Part shown: piece by piece, positions 25,838 to 34,965 of the stretch
Position numbering within the stretch: the stretch's first letter is position 1
How the letters are laid out: every line of letters starts with the position of its first letter
DNA from: Oscillatoria sp. SIO1A7
GTDB taxonomy: Bacteria > Cyanobacteriota > Cyanobacteriia > Cyanobacteriales > Laspinemataceae
Assembly: GCA_010672965.1 (NCBI GenBank)
Contig: JAAHFN010000002.1
Location: forward strand, 1-64,000
Reading direction: 5' to 3'
Length of the DNA: 64,000 bases
Made by a program: the position numbers and the translations under genes
Notes under the pieces: generated by a model
What the model saw: only the letters and a program-made list of their open reading frames with translations
Database searches by the model: none
What the model was told of the DNA's origin: nothing

Positions 25838-26001
25838 ATCTACTCCTCCTCATCTACTCCTCATTCTCCTCCAGACTAATTGTAATATTGTTTTTCCAAA
25901 CTGCAAATAATTGGGGTGTAGGGTGTGGGGTTTAGGGTGTGGGGTTTAGGGTGTAGGGTGTAGGGTGTAGGCTACCGATTACAAAAGTGAAATGCTCCCT
26001 A
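25838..26001. other. short spacer with GGTGTAGGGT satellite
   Basis: TGTAGGGTGTGGGGTTTAGG repeats run 25915-25970, followed by a half MITE terminus AAAAGTGAAATGCTCCC at 25984-26000. Confidence 0.6.
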
Positions 26002-26152
26002 TATACCGTTTCTCAAATAAGTGTAATAAAGGATCGGGTTGGTAAACGTAGGGGCGACAGCATCGCGAGCGACAATCTCGGGGCTCCTAACGGCAACCCT
26101 CATATTGGGATGCTTCGCCCCAGACACCTCATATCAATTTGAGAACCGCTAG
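26002..26152. mobile_element. family A MITE (diverged)
   Basis: The left terminus TATACCGTTTCTCAAATAAG and right terminus CAATTTGAGAACCGCTAGA enclose the usual GGGGCGACAGCATCG and GGGATGCTTCGCCCC arms. This copy is in reverse orientation relative to 5266. Confidence 0.8.
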
Positions 26153-26155
26153 ATC

Positions 26156-26337
26156 TGGTAGGAGCGATTCGCGAATCGCTCCTAATACCTCTGGGTTAAA
26201 CACCCTTGACGTCAGATCCCCCCTTAAAAAGCTTAAAAAGGGGGTAAACCGGAATTTACTGCCCCCCTTTTTTAAGCTTTTTAAGGGGGGTTGGGGGGAT
26301 CTGACCTTGACCGAAAAGTATTGGAATCACTCCTACC
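26156..26337. repeat. nested long inverted repeat
   Basis: Inner arms GTCAGATCCCCCCTTAAAAA... (26211) and ...TTTTTAAGGGGGG / GGGGATCTGAC (to 26305) form a long hairpin, each arm also holding an AAAAAGCTTAAAAA-like palindrome. Outer arms GGTAGGAGCGATTCGC and ATCACTCCTACC weakly pair. It could fold into an extended cruciform. No gene. Confidence 0.75.
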
Positions 26338-26393
26338 AAATATAGGGGGTAATGCGTAAGTCTTGCTACACATAAAGCGGATTCTATATAATT

Positions 26394-27518
26394 ATGTCCG
26401 AGCCACAAAAACCAGAACTACAAGACTCAGAGCCAAAAGCATCCGAGCCAAAAGCATCCGAGCCAAAAGCATCCGAGCCAAAAGCATCCGAGCCAAAAGC
26501 ATCCGAGCCAAAAGCATCCGAGCCAAAAGCATCCGAGCCAAAAGCATCCGAGCCAAAAACATCAGCATCGGCAACCCTGCTACTAGAATCCGGGAGTTTA
26601 TGGGACAGGATTCTAGAGCAAACCGAATTTGCCCTGGAATGCGGATCGCTTCTATCGCTGCCTACAGAATACGAGCTGGTCGAGCAAGAGGGCATTGGCT
26701 ATCTGGTCAGAATTTTGTCCAATCTCAAGCGCAAGGACGACGCCAAGAAAAAGCAAGATTCGCAAAAGTCTAAGACCGGAAAAGACTTCAACCCGTTTCT
26801 GCCCTATGAAGAAGATTTGTTTGTAGCCGATGTTTCCCAGACTCATCTCTGCCTGCTGAACAAATTTAATGTAGTTGACCATCACCTGCTGATTGTGACT
26901 CGGGAGTTCGAGGAACAGGAAAACTGGCTGACTTTGCAAGATTTTCAAGCCTTGCTCGCTTGTATGGCAGAATTCGATGGCTTGGCATTTTATAACGGAG
27001 GAGCGATCGCCGGTGCCAGCCAGAGACACAAGCATTTACAATTAGTTCCTTTTCCCCTAGTGCCGTCTGGAGCCAAGACTCCCATCGAACCTTTAATCGC
27101 CGCCGCTAAATTCGAGAATTCTATTGGCAAGATACCGGGTTTTCCCTTTGTCCATGCTCTGGGTCGCCTAGACTCGACTTGGATGCAGTCTCCATTAGCC
27201 GGAGCCGGAGAAACTCTGAAACTTTATCGCCATTTGCTGCGATCGGTAGGCTTGCAAGCCCAAGAGCAAGCCCAAGAGCAAGCCCAAGAGCAAGCCCAAG
27301 AGCAAAATAATAATAAGCAAACTGGCGCTTATAATTTTCTGGCAACTCGGGAATGGATGCTAGTAGTGCCGCGATCGCAGGAATTTTTTGAATCTATTTC
27401 TATTAATTCTTTGGGATTCGCCGGCGCTCTCCTAGTCCGCAACCAAGAGCAATTACAACTTATTAAAGATACTGGAGCGATCGCTGCTTTAAAGAGGGTG
27501 GGCGTAGTTAGGGTGTAG
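26394..27518 (+). CDS. ATP adenylyltransferase (Ap4A phosphorylase) family protein
   Basis: The 374-residue product has the HIT-superfamily active-site motif SQRHKHLQLVPFPLV (HxHxQ) near residue 210. Family blocks NPFLPYEEDLFVAD, NKFNVVDHHLLIVTREFE and NFLATREWMLVVPRSQE are also present. It would split Ap4A to ATP and ADP with phosphate, controlling dinucleoside polyphosphates. Two in-frame minisatellites are unusual: an N-terminal (SEPKA)9 block of 15-bp units, and (QEQA)4 in 12-bp units near residue 285. Both lie outside the conserved blocks and keep the frame. The ATG at 26394 precedes the repeat; a later start is hard to find. Confidence 0.88.
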   Translation: MSEPQKPELQDSEPKASEPKASEPKASEPKASEPKASEPKASEPKASEPKASEPKTSASATLLLESGSLWDRILEQTEFALECGSLLSLPTEYELVEQEGIGYLVRILSNLKRKDDAKKKQDSQKSKTGKDFNPFLPYEEDLFVADVSQTHLCLLNKFNVVDHHLLIVTREFEEQENWLTLQDFQALLACMAEFDGLAFYNGGAIAGASQRHKHLQLVPFPLVPSGAKTPIEPLIAAAKFENSIGKIPGFPFVHALGRLDSTWMQSPLAGAGETLKLYRHLLRSVGLQAQEQAQEQAQEQAQEQNNNKQTGAYNFLATREWMLVVPRSQEFFESISINSLGFAGALLVRNQEQLQLIKDTGAIAALKRVGVVRV

Positions 27519-27774
27519 GGTGTGGGGTGTGGGGTGTGGGGGAAGAGAGAGGGAGAAGACAACGGAGAAGGGGAAGACAAGGGAGAAATTATTAATTCCC
27601 TACACCCTAATTTCACCTACACCCTACACCCCACACCCTACACCCTAATTTCACCTACACCCTACACCCTAATTTCACCTACACCCTACACCCCACACCC
27701 TACACCCTAATTTCACCTACACCCTACACCCCACGCCCTACACCCTACACCCTACACCCTACACCCTAACTAAA
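27519..27774. repeat. ACACCCT-type satellite between convergent genes
   Basis: GGGTGTGGGG units are followed by purine-rich DNA and long CACCCTACACCCTAATTTCA arrays of about 28-36 bp higher-order units. The spacer separates the 3' ends of two convergent genes. Confidence 0.85.
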
Positions 27775-28992
27775 TTACTCTCTCCTCAAGGCCACAATAG
27801 GATCGAGTTTGGCGGCTCGCTGAGCCGGGACGACGCCGAAAAATAAACCTATTGCCCCAGAAACTCCAGTAGCCACGATAATTGCCGTCCCGGATATGCC
27901 CGCTTCAAAGGGAGATGCGACAGCGACTAGCAAAACCCCGCCGACACCGAAAGCGATCCCAATGATTCCGCCAGCAACTGAAAGAATCACCGCTTCAATT
28001 ATAAATTGCATCAGAATATCGTTAGAGGAAGCACCGATCGCTTTTCTGAGTCCAATTTCCTTAGTGCGCTCGTTAACCGAAACCAGCATGATATTCATAA
28101 TGCCAATACCGCCGACGACTAGGGAAATACTGGCGATCGCTGCTAGCAAGAGAGTTAGAGCCCCGGTAACCGCTCCGGTAATTTGCTGCAAATCCTTTTG
28201 ATTTCTCACCGTAAAATCGTCTTCATCAATAATTTTGTGGCGGCGGCGCAGCAGGTTTTCGATTTGGAACTGCGTCGCCTTCATCATTCTTGCTTCTTTA
28301 ACAGAAACAGAGATAAAAGTAATCTGGGTTCCGTAGATAGACTTTTGGCCGACAATCCGGTTCACCAAAGTAGTAAGAGGCAACAAAATCATATCGTCCT
28401 GGTTGCGCCCAAAAGTCGAGCCCTTCGGCTGCATCACGCCAATCACCCGAAAAGAAAGATTTTTCAGGCGGACTTGCTGGCCAATTGGGTCGGTATCGCC
28501 AAATAGAGTTTCCGCCACGTCCGACCCCAGAGCCGCAACCTGTTCGTTTCGCTTTAGGTCTAGCTCCGTGAAAAACCGCCCTCTCGCAATATTAAAATTT
28601 CTTACCGGCAGAAACTCGGGAGTAGTGCCGATTAATGTAGTCGATATATTGCGGTTGCTATAAACTGCCCGTTCTTGGGCTGCGAGCTGCGGGGCAACTG
28701 CTTTCACCCCCGGCACTTGAGTTGCGATCGCTTTTGCATCATCCCAGACCAAAGTTTGCGGTCGCGCCACTGGTCGCCTCTGAGCCTTCGGGCTCCCCGG
28801 AATCACGAAAAGCAAATTCGTTCCCAAAGATTCTACCTCTTGCCTGACAAACTCTTGGGCTCCTTCGCCAATTCCAACCATAGCAATTACCGACGCATTA
28901 CCAATAATAATACCCAGCATCGTCAGAGTGCTGCGCATCTTATTAGCCGTCAAAGTCTTGCCCGCCATTATCGCGCTTTCTAAAAAATCCAC
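27775..28992 (-). CDS. MacB/FtsX-type ABC transporter permease
   Basis: I take the GTG ending at 28992 (VDFLESAIMAGKTLTANKMR) because the frame upstream is only heptamer repeat; the next ATG is 8 codons in. The 405-residue product has an N-terminal TM (STLTMLGIIIGNASVIAMVG), a large periplasmic MacB_PCD domain (about 45-270) and three C-terminal TMs with NIMLVSVNERTKEIGLRKAI, the FtsX signature. Such permeases pair with an ATPase and often an adaptor to export peptides, lipoproteins or macrolides. Neither partner is next to it here, which is odd; it may have been separated by rearrangement. Confidence 0.88.
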   Translation of the reverse strand: MDFLESAIMAGKTLTANKMRSTLTMLGIIIGNASVIAMVGIGEGAQEFVRQEVESLGTNLLFVIPGSPKAQRRPVARPQTLVWDDAKAIATQVPGVKAVAPQLAAQERAVYSNRNISTTLIGTTPEFLPVRNFNIARGRFFTELDLKRNEQVAALGSDVAETLFGDTDPIGQQVRLKNLSFRVIGVMQPKGSTFGRNQDDMILLPLTTLVNRIVGQKSIYGTQITFISVSVKEARMMKATQFQIENLLRRRHKIIDEDDFTVRNQKDLQQITGAVTGALTLLLAAIASISLVVGGIGIMNIMLVSVNERTKEIGLRKAIGASSNDILMQFIIEAVILSVAGGIIGIAFGVGGVLLVAVASPFEAGISGTAIIVATGVSGAIGLFFGVVPAQRAAKLDPIVALRRE

Positions 28993-29248
28993 TTTTATAA
29001 ATATTAGGAATTGGGTATTGGGAATTAGGCATTGGGAATTGGGCATTGGGCATGGGAGACTTTAGGGACATGGGGAGCAGGGGCACTGTCTGAATTGAAA
29101 CTCAAAATTTTCCAATGCGAACATGCCCAATTCCCAATATTCCCAATTCCCGAAAGTGCCTTAAGTGCTATTCTATTCTACCAAGCCAACACAATCCCCT
29201 GGGGCACGCAGTATTTCAAGGGACCGCTTTCCTAGGAATCCTTTCGGG
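28993..29248. other. short spacer with heptamers
   Basis: ATTGGGAATTAGGCATTGGG heptamer variants come first, followed by AAATTTTCCAATGCGAACAT and CCCAATTCCC repeats. No gene. Confidence 0.5.
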
Positions 29249-29547
29249 ACAGGACTTACGCAAAGACTCTGTATGTAGGGCTTGCTGTATAAATCCAAAA
29301 GCCTGGGGTGTGGAAGGGTGGGAGGTGTGGGAAGTGTGGGAGGTGTGGGAAGTGTGGGAGGTGTGGGAGGTGTGGGAAGTGTGGGAAGTGTGGGAAGTGT
29401 GCTGAAAGTTCTCCCCTCTCTCCCCCCACTCCCCCCTCTCCCCCCTCTCCCTGCACTCTGCCTTTTTCAGCAAGCCCTATGTAGGGTGCCCCACCGCGCA
29501 CCAGAAACTATAAACAGAGTTAGACCTGACAATTTGCGTAAGTTCTG
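29249..29547. mobile_element. family B MITE enlarged by satellite
   Basis: ACAGGACTTACGCA and TGCGTAAGTTCTG termini enclose a second inverted pair (TAGGGCTTGCTG / CAGCAAGCCCTA) which itself brackets about ten GTGTGGGAGG/GTGTGGGAAG units (29310-29402) and CTCCCCCCTCTC repeats. The inner pair also occurs at 51711-51732. Confidence 0.65.
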
Positions 29548-29574
29548 CGGGAAAATCTTGTTGAGAGAAAAGGG

Positions 29575-30441
29575 CTAAAGAGTCCGCGTCGAGGAGAGGG
29601 CTACGCGAAAACCGTTGAACCTCCAACTGAAGTCTGGGCCATTGCTGGTGCGAAAGACCCCACGGCAACGGCTCGGGTAATCGGACCAGGAACCGCCACG
29701 CAACAACCTGTTGTCGCGTTTGCTCTTACTTTCAACCCAGGCACTGCCATCCCTGGGCGCTCCTTGATAGTTTTCATGCCAAGTATCCTGACACCATTCC
29801 CAGACATTGCCGTGCATATCGTAGAGTCCAAAAGCGTTAGCTACTTTAAAGCTGCCAACTGGAGTCGTCTTTCCTCGAAATTGGCCTGTTGGACCTTTCC
29901 CATAGGAGCCTTTATCAATAGTATCCCGGAATCCTTGCCAATCCGTGCCTTGGTAGTTCGCCAAATCGGTGGTAATCGTTTCGCCAAAATGGAATGGTGT
30001 GGTGGTTCCGGCGCGGCAGGCATATTCCCACTCCGCTTCGCTGGGCAGGCGATAGGATCTTCTACTTTTGGCGGCGAGCCTTTTGCAGAACTCTTGTGCA
30101 TTATGCCAAGTTATTCCCTCAACCGGAAGATTTTCACCTTTGAAATCTGAAGGATTGTTGCCCATGACCGCCTGCCACTGAACCTGAGTTACGGGATATT
30201 TGCCCATAAAAAATCCCGGCACCGTTACCCGATGCTGCGGACTTTCCCTATTGCGTCGCCCTTCTTCCCCATCCGGCGAACCCATCATAAAACTGCCGCC
30301 GGGAATAGAGACCATTTCTAGAACGACGCCATTACCCATGTCTTCAGTAAAAAATTGGGCGCTGCGGCGATCGCGATCTATTTCTCGGCCTCGGTGGTTG
30401 ACCGTTACTACGGTAAATTCAAAAGTTTGCAAGTCAGTCAT
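29575..30441 (-). CDS. FGE-sulfatase (SUMF1/C-type-lectin-fold) domain protein
   Basis: The 288-residue product is almost wholly an FGE-sulfatase domain: VLEMVSIPGGSFMMGSPDGE, VTVPGFFMGKYPVTQVQWQA, SYRLPSEAEWEYACRAGTTT and MHGNVWEWCQDTWHENYQ, ending with LRGGSW and FRVALSS. It lacks a signal peptide. In many cyanobacteria such domains serve as ligand-binding or regulated effector modules rather than true formylglycine-generating enzymes. It lies 111 nt downstream of a kinase-FGE fusion on the same strand and is nearly identical to that gene's C-terminal half. The exception is a 25-residue block before FRVA where 17 residues differ. Confidence 0.88.
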   Translation of the reverse strand: MTDLQTFEFTVVTVNHRGREIDRDRRSAQFFTEDMGNGVVLEMVSIPGGSFMMGSPDGEEGRRNRESPQHRVTVPGFFMGKYPVTQVQWQAVMGNNPSDFKGENLPVEGITWHNAQEFCKRLAAKSRRSYRLPSEAEWEYACRAGTTTPFHFGETITTDLANYQGTDWQGFRDTIDKGSYGKGPTGQFRGKTTPVGSFKVANAFGLYDMHGNVWEWCQDTWHENYQGAPRDGSAWVESKSKRDNRLLRGGSWSDYPSRCRGVFRTSNGPDFSWRFNGFRVALSSTRTL

Positions 30442-30552
30442 GGGAATTGGCAGTTCCGGCGTATATAGCTTTTCTCAAATTGTCCCATTCCCAATTCCCA
30501 ATTCCCAATTCCCAATGAAGTGCAAAGGGCAAAAGGACTAGAGAGAAAAGAG

Positions 30553-32403
30553 CTAAAAAGTCCGCGCTGAGGAGAAGGCTACGCGAAAACTATGATACCT
30601 CCACCTGAGATTCGCGTTGTCGGGGCCACGAAAGGCTCCACGGCAGTTAACCGGGGAGTTGAACCAGGAACCACCACGCAACATCCTGTCGTTGTGCTTA
30701 CTGTTGCTTGCAATCCAAGCGCTGCCATCCGTGGGGGCTCCTTGATAGTTTTCATGCCAAGTATCCTGACACCATTCCCAGACATTGCCGTGCATATCGC
30801 ATAGGCCAAAAGCGTTGGCGACCTTAAAGCTGCAAACGGGAGTTGTCTTGTGTCGATCTTTGCCTTTTGGACCTTTGCCATAAGAGCCTTTATAAGCTCC
30901 TGAGACTTCCCAGTCCGTCCCTCGATAGTTAGCCAAGTCTGTGGTAATCGTTTGGCCAAAATGGAATGGCGTCGTAGTTCCGGCGCGGCAGGCATATTCC
31001 CACTCCGCTTCGCTGGGCAGGCGATAGGACTTTCCAGTCTTTTCTGCCAGCTTTTTGCAGAACTCTTCTGCGTCATACCAGGAAACATTCTCTACCGGAA
31101 GATTTTCGCCTTTAAAACTTGAAGGATTATTGCCCATAACCGCCTGCCACTGGGCTTGGGTTACGGGATACTTGCCCATGAAGAATGCCGGCACCGTTAC
31201 CCTATGCTGCGGACTTTCCCTATTGTATCGCCCTTCTTCCCCATCCGGCGAACCCATCATAAAACTGCCGCCGGGGATGGAGACCATTTCTAGAATGACG
31301 CCATTACCTAAGTCTTCGGCAAAAAAATGCGCGCTGCGGCGCTGGCGGTCTATTTCTCGGCCTCGGTCATTGACCCTTACTACAGTAAATTCAAAAGTTG
31401 CCAAAGAATTAACTTTTTCCGAATTTAAATTGTCGGCGTTTGGTGTTTTTTCCCCAATTACCAGCAAAGTCTGGGAGGGAAAATAATTAGTGTTTTCCCA
31501 ACTAAAATTGTTGGCTGTTGGTGCTGTGGTTGCTGTATTGTCAATTCCCAGTAAGGCCAACCAAGCGGCGACGGTCTGGGGGCGATTGGCCGGTTCTAAT
31601 TGCAAGCCTTGCAAAATGGCGTCGTTTTCCCAATCTGGCATTTGGCTATTATGCTGCTTTGGTTCTACTAGCGGCAAGTTCATATCTTTCCTAAACTTGG
31701 CGGGTATTGGTTCTTGACCCGTCCGCAAATAATACATGGTTGCCGCCAAACCATAGACATCGAGATAAGGACCGAATTTTCCCTGGCGACTGCATTGTTC
31801 GATGGGAGCATAGGAAAGTGTTCCCAGATTGGTGATGCTGTCTGTTATTCCGAGCAAGAACGATCGCGCTAAACCAAAATCAATTAAAACCGCTTTGCCG
31901 CCATCCTTGCTATTTGGGCGGCGCAGCAGAATATTCTGCGGTTTTATATCCCGATGCATTAGCTGGTTTTGATGCACCCAAGTCAGAGCGGAGCCAACTT
32001 GATCTATAATCTGCAAAGCTTCGTCAAAGGACATCGGCCCGCTATCTTTGACTAATTTTCCTAGATCGTCGCCCTCGATATATTCCATAACCATGCCCAT
32101 CAGTCCAAGATGTTCCACTATTTCATAAACCGGGACAATATGGGGATGGTTGCATCTGGCCAGTCGCAAAGCTTCGTTAACAAAGTCTATTTGTAGTTCG
32201 TTAAACTCTGCGACAGTTTTGTAGCCTTGCTGTCGCCAGTTGAGAGTTTTGACAGCAACGGTTTTGCCGGTTTTCTTGTCTGTAGCTTTATAAGTGCTGC
32301 CGAAGCCGCCGTCGCCGAGAATGCCGGTAATAATGTATCTGCCATCGGCCAGTAGCTGTTGCGGTTGCCAGACAACGGGTTGCCAGAGTTGCGAGTCAGT
32401 CAT
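30553..32403 (-). CDS. Ser/Thr protein kinase fused to an FGE-sulfatase domain
   Basis: The start is set at the ATG ending at 32403 (MTDSQLWQPVVWQPQQLLAD); upstream frame is repeat DNA. The 616-residue product has a full kinase domain (about 18-290): GDGGFGSTYKA, TVAVKTL, MHRDIKPQNILL, IDFGLARSF and LSYAPIEQC. A short linker follows, and then an FGE-sulfatase domain (about 370-616) with GGSFMMGSPDGEEG, NVWEWCQDTWHENYQ and LRGGSWF. Kinase residues are intact. No transmembrane segment is seen, so it should act in the cytoplasm. The C-terminal lectin-fold domain has the hypervariable block described under the next gene. Kinase-FGE fusions are among known diversity-generating-retroelement targets in cyanobacteria. 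Confidence 0.9.
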   Translation of the reverse strand: MTDSQLWQPVVWQPQQLLADGRYIITGILGDGGFGSTYKATDKKTGKTVAVKTLNWRQQGYKTVAEFNELQIDFVNEALRLARCNHPHIVPVYEIVEHLGLMGMVMEYIEGDDLGKLVKDSGPMSFDEALQIIDQVGSALTWVHQNQLMHRDIKPQNILLRRPNSKDGGKAVLIDFGLARSFLLGITDSITNLGTLSYAPIEQCSRQGKFGPYLDVYGLAATMYYLRTGQEPIPAKFRKDMNLPLVEPKQHNSQMPDWENDAILQGLQLEPANRPQTVAAWLALLGIDNTATTAPTANNFSWENTNYFPSQTLLVIGEKTPNADNLNSEKVNSLATFEFTVVRVNDRGREIDRQRRSAHFFAEDLGNGVILEMVSIPGGSFMMGSPDGEEGRYNRESPQHRVTVPAFFMGKYPVTQAQWQAVMGNNPSSFKGENLPVENVSWYDAEEFCKKLAEKTGKSYRLPSEAEWEYACRAGTTTPFHFGQTITTDLANYRGTDWEVSGAYKGSYGKGPKGKDRHKTTPVCSFKVANAFGLCDMHGNVWEWCQDTWHENYQGAPTDGSAWIASNSKHNDRMLRGGSWFNSPVNCRGAFRGPDNANLRWRYHSFRVAFSSARTF

Positions 32404-32495
32404 TGGAATTGGGAATTGGGGAATTGGGAAGAGCGGAATTGGGAAGAGCGGAATTGGGAATTGGGGACATGTCCAAGAGTCGCGCTCTCTCTTAT

Positions 32496-32594
32496 GGGAG
32501 CATTTCAATTTTGCAGCGGCCTGACGTCAGGTCCGCCTCCCAGGCGGCTGGCGCGGCTACACAACCAATATGGTTGTAAAAGTGAAATGCGCCC
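32496..32594. mobile_element. MITE family E
   Basis: Termini GGGAGCATTTCAATTTTG and AAAAGTGAAATGCGCCC; interior AGGCGGCTGGCGCGGCTACA is shared with the element at 22095. Confidence 0.75.
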
Positions 32595-32811
32595 TCTGTT
32601 ATGCTAGCGCGATCGCCCCTCACACCAAGCAAACCTATGTCCTCGGTTGATATGAGGAACGCCTAACGATCGAGCGCTCTATCTCCTGTTGCCAACCAGT
32701 CAAAGGCAATTGCGATTATGCTTCTAAAGCCCCCTGGGCTTCTGAAGTCTTAAGGGTAGGGTATTATCGAAGTTATGCGGTAAAGTCCTCAAGGTTAGGG
32801 ACAAAATATAA
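32595..32811 (+). promoter_or_regulatory. upstream region of sensor kinase gene
   Basis: This spacer is free of satellites. It carries a TATTAT box (about 32762-32767) some 45 nt before the start codon at 32812 and a small hairpin GCCCCCTGGGCTTCTGAAG upstream. The promoter call is tentative. Confidence 0.3.
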
Positions 32812-34497
32812 ATGATAAAGAATATGCGACTTACAGGGGAATTGCTCGAACGGAGCCAAGCATCTACTATAACCGCCAAGAAAGCTGATAAAAAACGGAG
32901 TCATTGGCTATTTTTTAAGGAGATCCGATACCAGATTGCTTTGGGATACGCGATCGCAATTGGAACGGCGGTTGCGGGGACGGCTGCGGGAATCTTAATA
33001 GGCAATGCTTACTATACGCAATCTCAGCAGAAGGCGATCGCCCTGGAAGATACGGCCAAAAGATTAATCCAAATCGACATCAGTCGCCTGAAAGCAGAGC
33101 GGCTATTTCTAGAGAAAACAACTAATTCCTCGAAAAGTAGCGAATTCAATCGGCAGCTAGAGGAACTGAGAAGGCAGCTTGGGGAACTCAGAGCCGCTCC
33201 CGTAGAGAGAGAACTTCTAGAGATCAAGAATTTAGAGACAAAATTCCAGGCTTTGGGGTCGAGCGAGAAAATAGAGAAGCAGCTCGCCGAATTGGGGGCG
33301 ACGGTGGAAGGGCTGACCCGACAAGCCTACGCCCAAGAAGAGAAAGCTAGGTCGGCAGTGGAAAAAGCAAGAGCTTTGCAAGCGCAGTTAATTGCCGGGA
33401 GTCTGGTGCTGTCGGTGGCGATCGCAATCTTATGGACTATTTATGGAACTAAGGCGATCGCTCGTCCCATTAAAGACATGACTAAAATCGCCAAAGAAGT
33501 TGCCAAGTCCGGCAATTTTGCTTTGCAAGTGCCGGTTGCGACCAACGGCAAAAAAATAAAAGAAGCCGACGAATTAGCAGTTCTTGCTTATTGTCTTAAT
33601 AAACTTATTCTCAAGGCAAGGCAAGTGCTAAAACAAGTCAAGACAGAACAAGATTCTCGGGCTTTCCAATCAGAGAAAATGGTAAATTTAGGTAAAATGG
33701 TCGCCGGGGTAGCGCACGAACTGAATAATCCCCTTACCTGTATTTATGGCAACTTAGAGCCGATTCAGACTTATACAGAAGACCTTTTAGCCCTAGTCAA
33801 GACTTATCAAGCGGAGATTCCCAAACCGCCAGAGGCCATTAGGGAAAAAGCCGAAGCTATAGAATTAAATTTTATAGCCGAGGACTTGCCTCAGCTAGTC
33901 CAGGCGATGAAAGTAGCCGGCGAACAAGCCCGCGATATTGCACTGGCTTTGAAAAATTTCTCCCGCATCGATAACGCAAAACCTCAGCTCCTAAACTTGC
34001 ACGACTCTCTCGACAGCACTTTATTAATTCTGCAAAACCGAATTAAAAAAGGCTGTAAAGTCGTGCGCAACTACGGCACCTTGCCGCCCATCGAAGGACA
34101 TCCGGGATTGCTCTCTCAGGTTTTTATCAATTTAATCGGCAATGCTCTCGACGCCCTAGAGGAAAAACCACTAGAAGAAGGCCATAAAAAAGTGACCATT
34201 ACTACCAATCAACTAGATGAGGAAGCTGTAGAGGTGCGTATTGCCGATAATGGCTCGGGCATTTCCGAGCAAGATCGCCAAAAAATGTTTAATACTTTTT
34301 TCACCACTAAGCCCCAAGGAGTTGGCACGGGTTTGGGCTTGGCAATTAGCCGCAAAATTGTCGTGGAAAAACATAGGGGTACTATTAGTTGTTACTCCGA
34401 GCCGGAAGAAGGTACGGAGTTTGCGATCGCTCTACCCATCAGCCAGGGCTCTATGCCCTCTATAGGCGGCGATCGGCAAGCTGGCTCGGACTCCTAA
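32812..34497 (+). CDS. membrane sensor histidine kinase (HAMP-HisKA-HATPase)
   Basis: The 561-residue product has TM1 near 40-62 (ALGYAIAIGTAVAGTAAGIL), an extracytoplasmic coiled-coil-rich region (about 65-190), TM2 near 190-210 (LIAGSLVLSVAIAILWTIYG) and HAMP. The H-box VAGVAHELNNPLTCIYGN has its phospho-His near residue 301. HATPase motifs are FINLIGNALDALEE, IADNGSGISEQD, FFTTKPQGVGTGLGLAISR. The extracytoplasmic part has no known sensor domain; its coiled coil suggests mechanical or partner-based sensing. It is a paralogue of the kinase at 42926 (same layout and similar TM1). No response regulator is adjacent, so the partner must be elsewhere. Confidence 0.92.
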   Translation: MIKNMRLTGELLERSQASTITAKKADKKRSHWLFFKEIRYQIALGYAIAIGTAVAGTAAGILIGNAYYTQSQQKAIALEDTAKRLIQIDISRLKAERLFLEKTTNSSKSSEFNRQLEELRRQLGELRAAPVERELLEIKNLETKFQALGSSEKIEKQLAELGATVEGLTRQAYAQEEKARSAVEKARALQAQLIAGSLVLSVAIAILWTIYGTKAIARPIKDMTKIAKEVAKSGNFALQVPVATNGKKIKEADELAVLAYCLNKLILKARQVLKQVKTEQDSRAFQSEKMVNLGKMVAGVAHELNNPLTCIYGNLEPIQTYTEDLLALVKTYQAEIPKPPEAIREKAEAIELNFIAEDLPQLVQAMKVAGEQARDIALALKNFSRIDNAKPQLLNLHDSLDSTLLILQNRIKKGCKVVRNYGTLPPIEGHPGLLSQVFINLIGNALDALEEKPLEEGHKKVTITTNQLDEEAVEVRIADNGSGISEQDRQKMFNTFFTTKPQGVGTGLGLAISRKIVVEKHRGTISCYSEPEEGTEFAIALPISQGSMPSIGGDRQAGSDS

Positions 34498-34548
34498 TGC
34501 CGCTGGGCGGAACTCGCGCAATTCAAAATTAAAAATTCGCGCATTACT

Positions 34549-34613
34549 TTGGATTCTGGCTTTGACCCACAATGATCGCGCTGGTTGATTATTTCTGCCG
34601 CGCTGCACTAGGG
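34549..34613. repeat. 60-bp dispersed repeat, copy 3
   Basis: TTGGATTCTGGCTTTGACCC ... CTGGTTGATTATTTCTGCCG then CGCTGCACTAGGG. Related copies are at 14932 and 21064. All three end CTGCACTAGG and directly precede broken or absent genes. Confidence 0.75.
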
Positions 34614-34620
34614 AGGTAAT

Positions 34621-34797
34621 ATGGCATATTTTTATTCAATTCGCGGTTGGTTAGAGTTAGAGCCTGAAAGCTTCGATCGCATTATTTCAGAAATTAATTT
34701 TTTACAGAAAACGCGATCGCAAATAGAATGCGACATTCTACCTCTAGGGGCGTTTCGCGAAACGCCCCTACATCCTGGCAATACTGCCGACCGCTGA
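34621..34797 (+). pseudogene. truncated conserved cyanobacterial hypothetical protein
   Basis: The ATG with GGAGGTAAT just before it opens MAYFYSIRGWLELEPESFDR and continues IISEINFLQKTRSQIE. Then the frame runs into repeat DNA (a GGGGCGTTTCGCGAAACGCC palindrome and GCTGACC heptamers) and stops at residue 58. The first 36 residues look like the N-terminus of a longer conserved protein family of unknown function; the rest has been replaced. It may still yield a short peptide. Confidence 0.5.
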
Positions 34798-34965
34798 CCG
34801 CTGACCGCTGACTGCTGACTGCTGACTGGCGCTTTGGCGGCGTTTATTTGTTTCTCCTGTTCTAAGTGAGTAACTTGCAACTAATTGGGTTAAGAAAATG
34901 TGAGAGATGTTACAAATTGTAAAGTAAGTTAAGATTAGGCTAGTTCAGTTGTTGTTTTTTAAGGT

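Noticed and set aside
29575-30441. A true formylglycine-generating enzyme acting on sulfatases
   Set aside because: No sulfatase gene is nearby, and the close paralogue is a kinase fusion with a variable C-terminal block; a binding-module role fits better.
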